Positions 62,941-64,000 of a stretch of 64,000 nt of DNA are shown piece after piece. Origin of the DNA: Leguminivora glycinivorella (Eukaryota > Arthropoda > Insecta > Lepidoptera > Tortricidae); NCBI RefSeq assembly GCF_023078275.1, contig NC_062983.1, forward strand, positions 6,379,001 to 6,443,000. Reading direction: 5' to 3'. Under the pieces are notes generated by a model, which did no database searches, was not told where the DNA came from, and was given only the letters and a program-made list of their open reading frames with translations. A program made the translations under genes and the position numbers. Each line of letters starts with the position of its first letter. The first letter of the stretch is position 1.

Positions 62941-63665
62941 TACCTCGCTACGGGAATATAAGTCTTCTGCAACATACCTAAGCTATTGCTGCCCCTAAAT
63001 TCTTTATAAGCACTTATAGCAAGCACTTGTAAATAAAATACTCTCCTGCTGTGGACATCATCACCTTATAGAAACATGAAACTATACAGATGATAATATT
63101 ATAGAGACAGCCCAAGATAATCTGGCAACAATTTTGATAGCCTTACCGGTGCAAATGTTATTCTAAACCTTACATGGGCAGGACTATCAAAATCGTGGCA
63201 AACTTATCTTGGAATGACTCTATATACCTCGCTACGAGAATACTTAGAAAGGCCGGGCCAGTGCTACATAGCTCAACTATTACCGCCCCTAAATTCTCTA
63301 TAAGCACTTACAGCAGCCGTATAAATAAAATACTCTCCTGTAGTGGGCGATAAACTTTATATAAATATTTAACATAATATTCAAACCTACAACCACATAA
63401 CCACATGCTCAACTACCAATTCTAAGTATTGTAGAGACAAGATGCTTGTATTCATATATGAGATCCTCCTTACTGGGCAATAAATAATATTTCCATATTT
63501 AACATTATCATTATATTGAAACATGAAACTATACAGACTACGAGAATATAAAGGCCGGGCCGGTACGACATAGCTCAGCTATTACCGCCCCTAAATTCTC
63601 TATAAGCACTTACAGCAGGCACTTGTAAATAAGAGATTCTCCTGCAGTGGGCGATAAATTTTAGA
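62941..63665 (+). repeat. Degenerate tandem repeat, ~3-4 units, with inserted MITE
   Basis: CTCGCTACGRGAATA, CTAAATTCTCTATAAGCACT, TAAATAAAATACTCTCCTG and GTGGGCGATAAA recur from 62941, 63225 and 63538, and weakly at 63450. Units vary in length by deletion and by the insertion at 63100. Confidence 0.75.
63100..63224. mobile_element. 125-bp MITE inside the tandem repeat
   Basis: TATAGAGACAGCCCAAGATA.. pairs with ..TATCTTGGAATGACTCTATA, then CAACAATTTTGATAG / CTATCAAAATCGTGG. It is absent from the equivalent position of the other unit (63535). Confidence 0.75.
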
Positions 63666-63772
63666 GCAATTAGACTTAATCGCCGAGTAGAAAGCGTGCG
63701 ATCTTCCGCCGGCGATCGATCGCAGCGGCGGACAACCTTTGGACACATTTTGTCGTTGTTTTTATGTACTTA

Positions 63773-63951
63773 CTAGCTTTTGCCCGCGGCTTCGCTCGCG
63801 TTAGAAAGAGACAAAAAGTAGCCTATGTTACTCTCCATCCCTTCAACTATCTCCACTTAAAAAATCACGAAAATTCGTTGCTCCGTTTTTCCGTGAAAGA
63901 TGGACAAACAAACATCCTCACACACTTTCCCATTTATAATATTAGTGTGGA
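63773..63951 (-). mobile_element. Short Helitron, copy 4
   Basis: CTAGCTTTTGCCCGCGGCTT to ATAATATTAGTGTGGA, inserted after A and before T, close to copy 2 in sequence. Confidence 0.8.
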
Positions 63952-64000
63952 TATATTCGTGGGATTTTTTTATTTTTATTTTACCACTTTGTATCTTTGT

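Overview
The window reads as intergenic DNA from a lepidopteran (moth or butterfly) nuclear genome. It is AT-rich, no long host coding sequence is visible, and transposable-element fragments are packed along its whole length. The Lepidoptera assignment rests on recognition of repeat styles: short Helitrons beginning near ATACTAATATTATAAATG and ending in CTAG, tRNA-derived SINEs, hairpin MITEs, and LINE 3' tails ending in GAT, ATTCT or CATTTT microsatellites. I ran no database search, so family names are inference unless ends and target-site duplications (TSDs) are given.

Layout. 1-5 kb: a composite repeat with a possible THAP-like ORF start, a Helitron, and nested repeats (an AATT-flanked foldback inside a CTGT-rich repeat; one TTA-type MITE inside another). 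5-13 kb: sparse DNA, then hairpin MITEs at 7.6-8.4 kb, one candidate membrane-protein exon at 10.0 kb, and a second copy of the composite at 10.5 kb. 13-18 kb: SINE, MITEs, a 680-bp inverted-repeat element, and a mariner-type MITE inside another repeat. 18-26 kb: a GC-rich patch, long AT-rich blank stretches, two inverted copies of a GGCCAAATT repeat, and a SINE split by a Helitron. 26-32 kb: a complete hAT-type MITE with an 8-bp TSD, a near-perfect 55-bp palindrome, and two isolated tRNA-Lys primer-binding sites in opposite orientation. 32.4-36.3 kb: the only substantial protein-coding remnant, a minus-strand CR1-group LINE with reverse transcriptase, AP endonuclease and a decayed SGNH-esterase-like ORF1. 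37.5-39.8 kb: two 249-bp direct repeats (2 mismatches) flanking a 44-bp minisatellite. 40-54 kb: more nested MITEs, a 5'-truncated LINE with a perfect 13-bp TSD, a possible TATA/initiator promoter with splice donor, and foldback elements. 54-64 kb: G-rich tract, CpG-rich segment with an 18-C run and a possible THAP-like first exon, an RT-polyprotein C-terminal fragment, a degenerate tandem repeat and a terminal Helitron.

The elements do not form a pathway. The value of the window is as a record of insertions: several are dated relative to each other by nesting, and for several the unoccupied site can be read from a sister repeat in the same window, which fixes the TSD without a database. I did not find a convincing new biological system. 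The best leads are the CAG-duplicating MITE family, the reordered composite with the THAP-like start, the 249-bp repeat/minisatellite unit and the short candidate exons.
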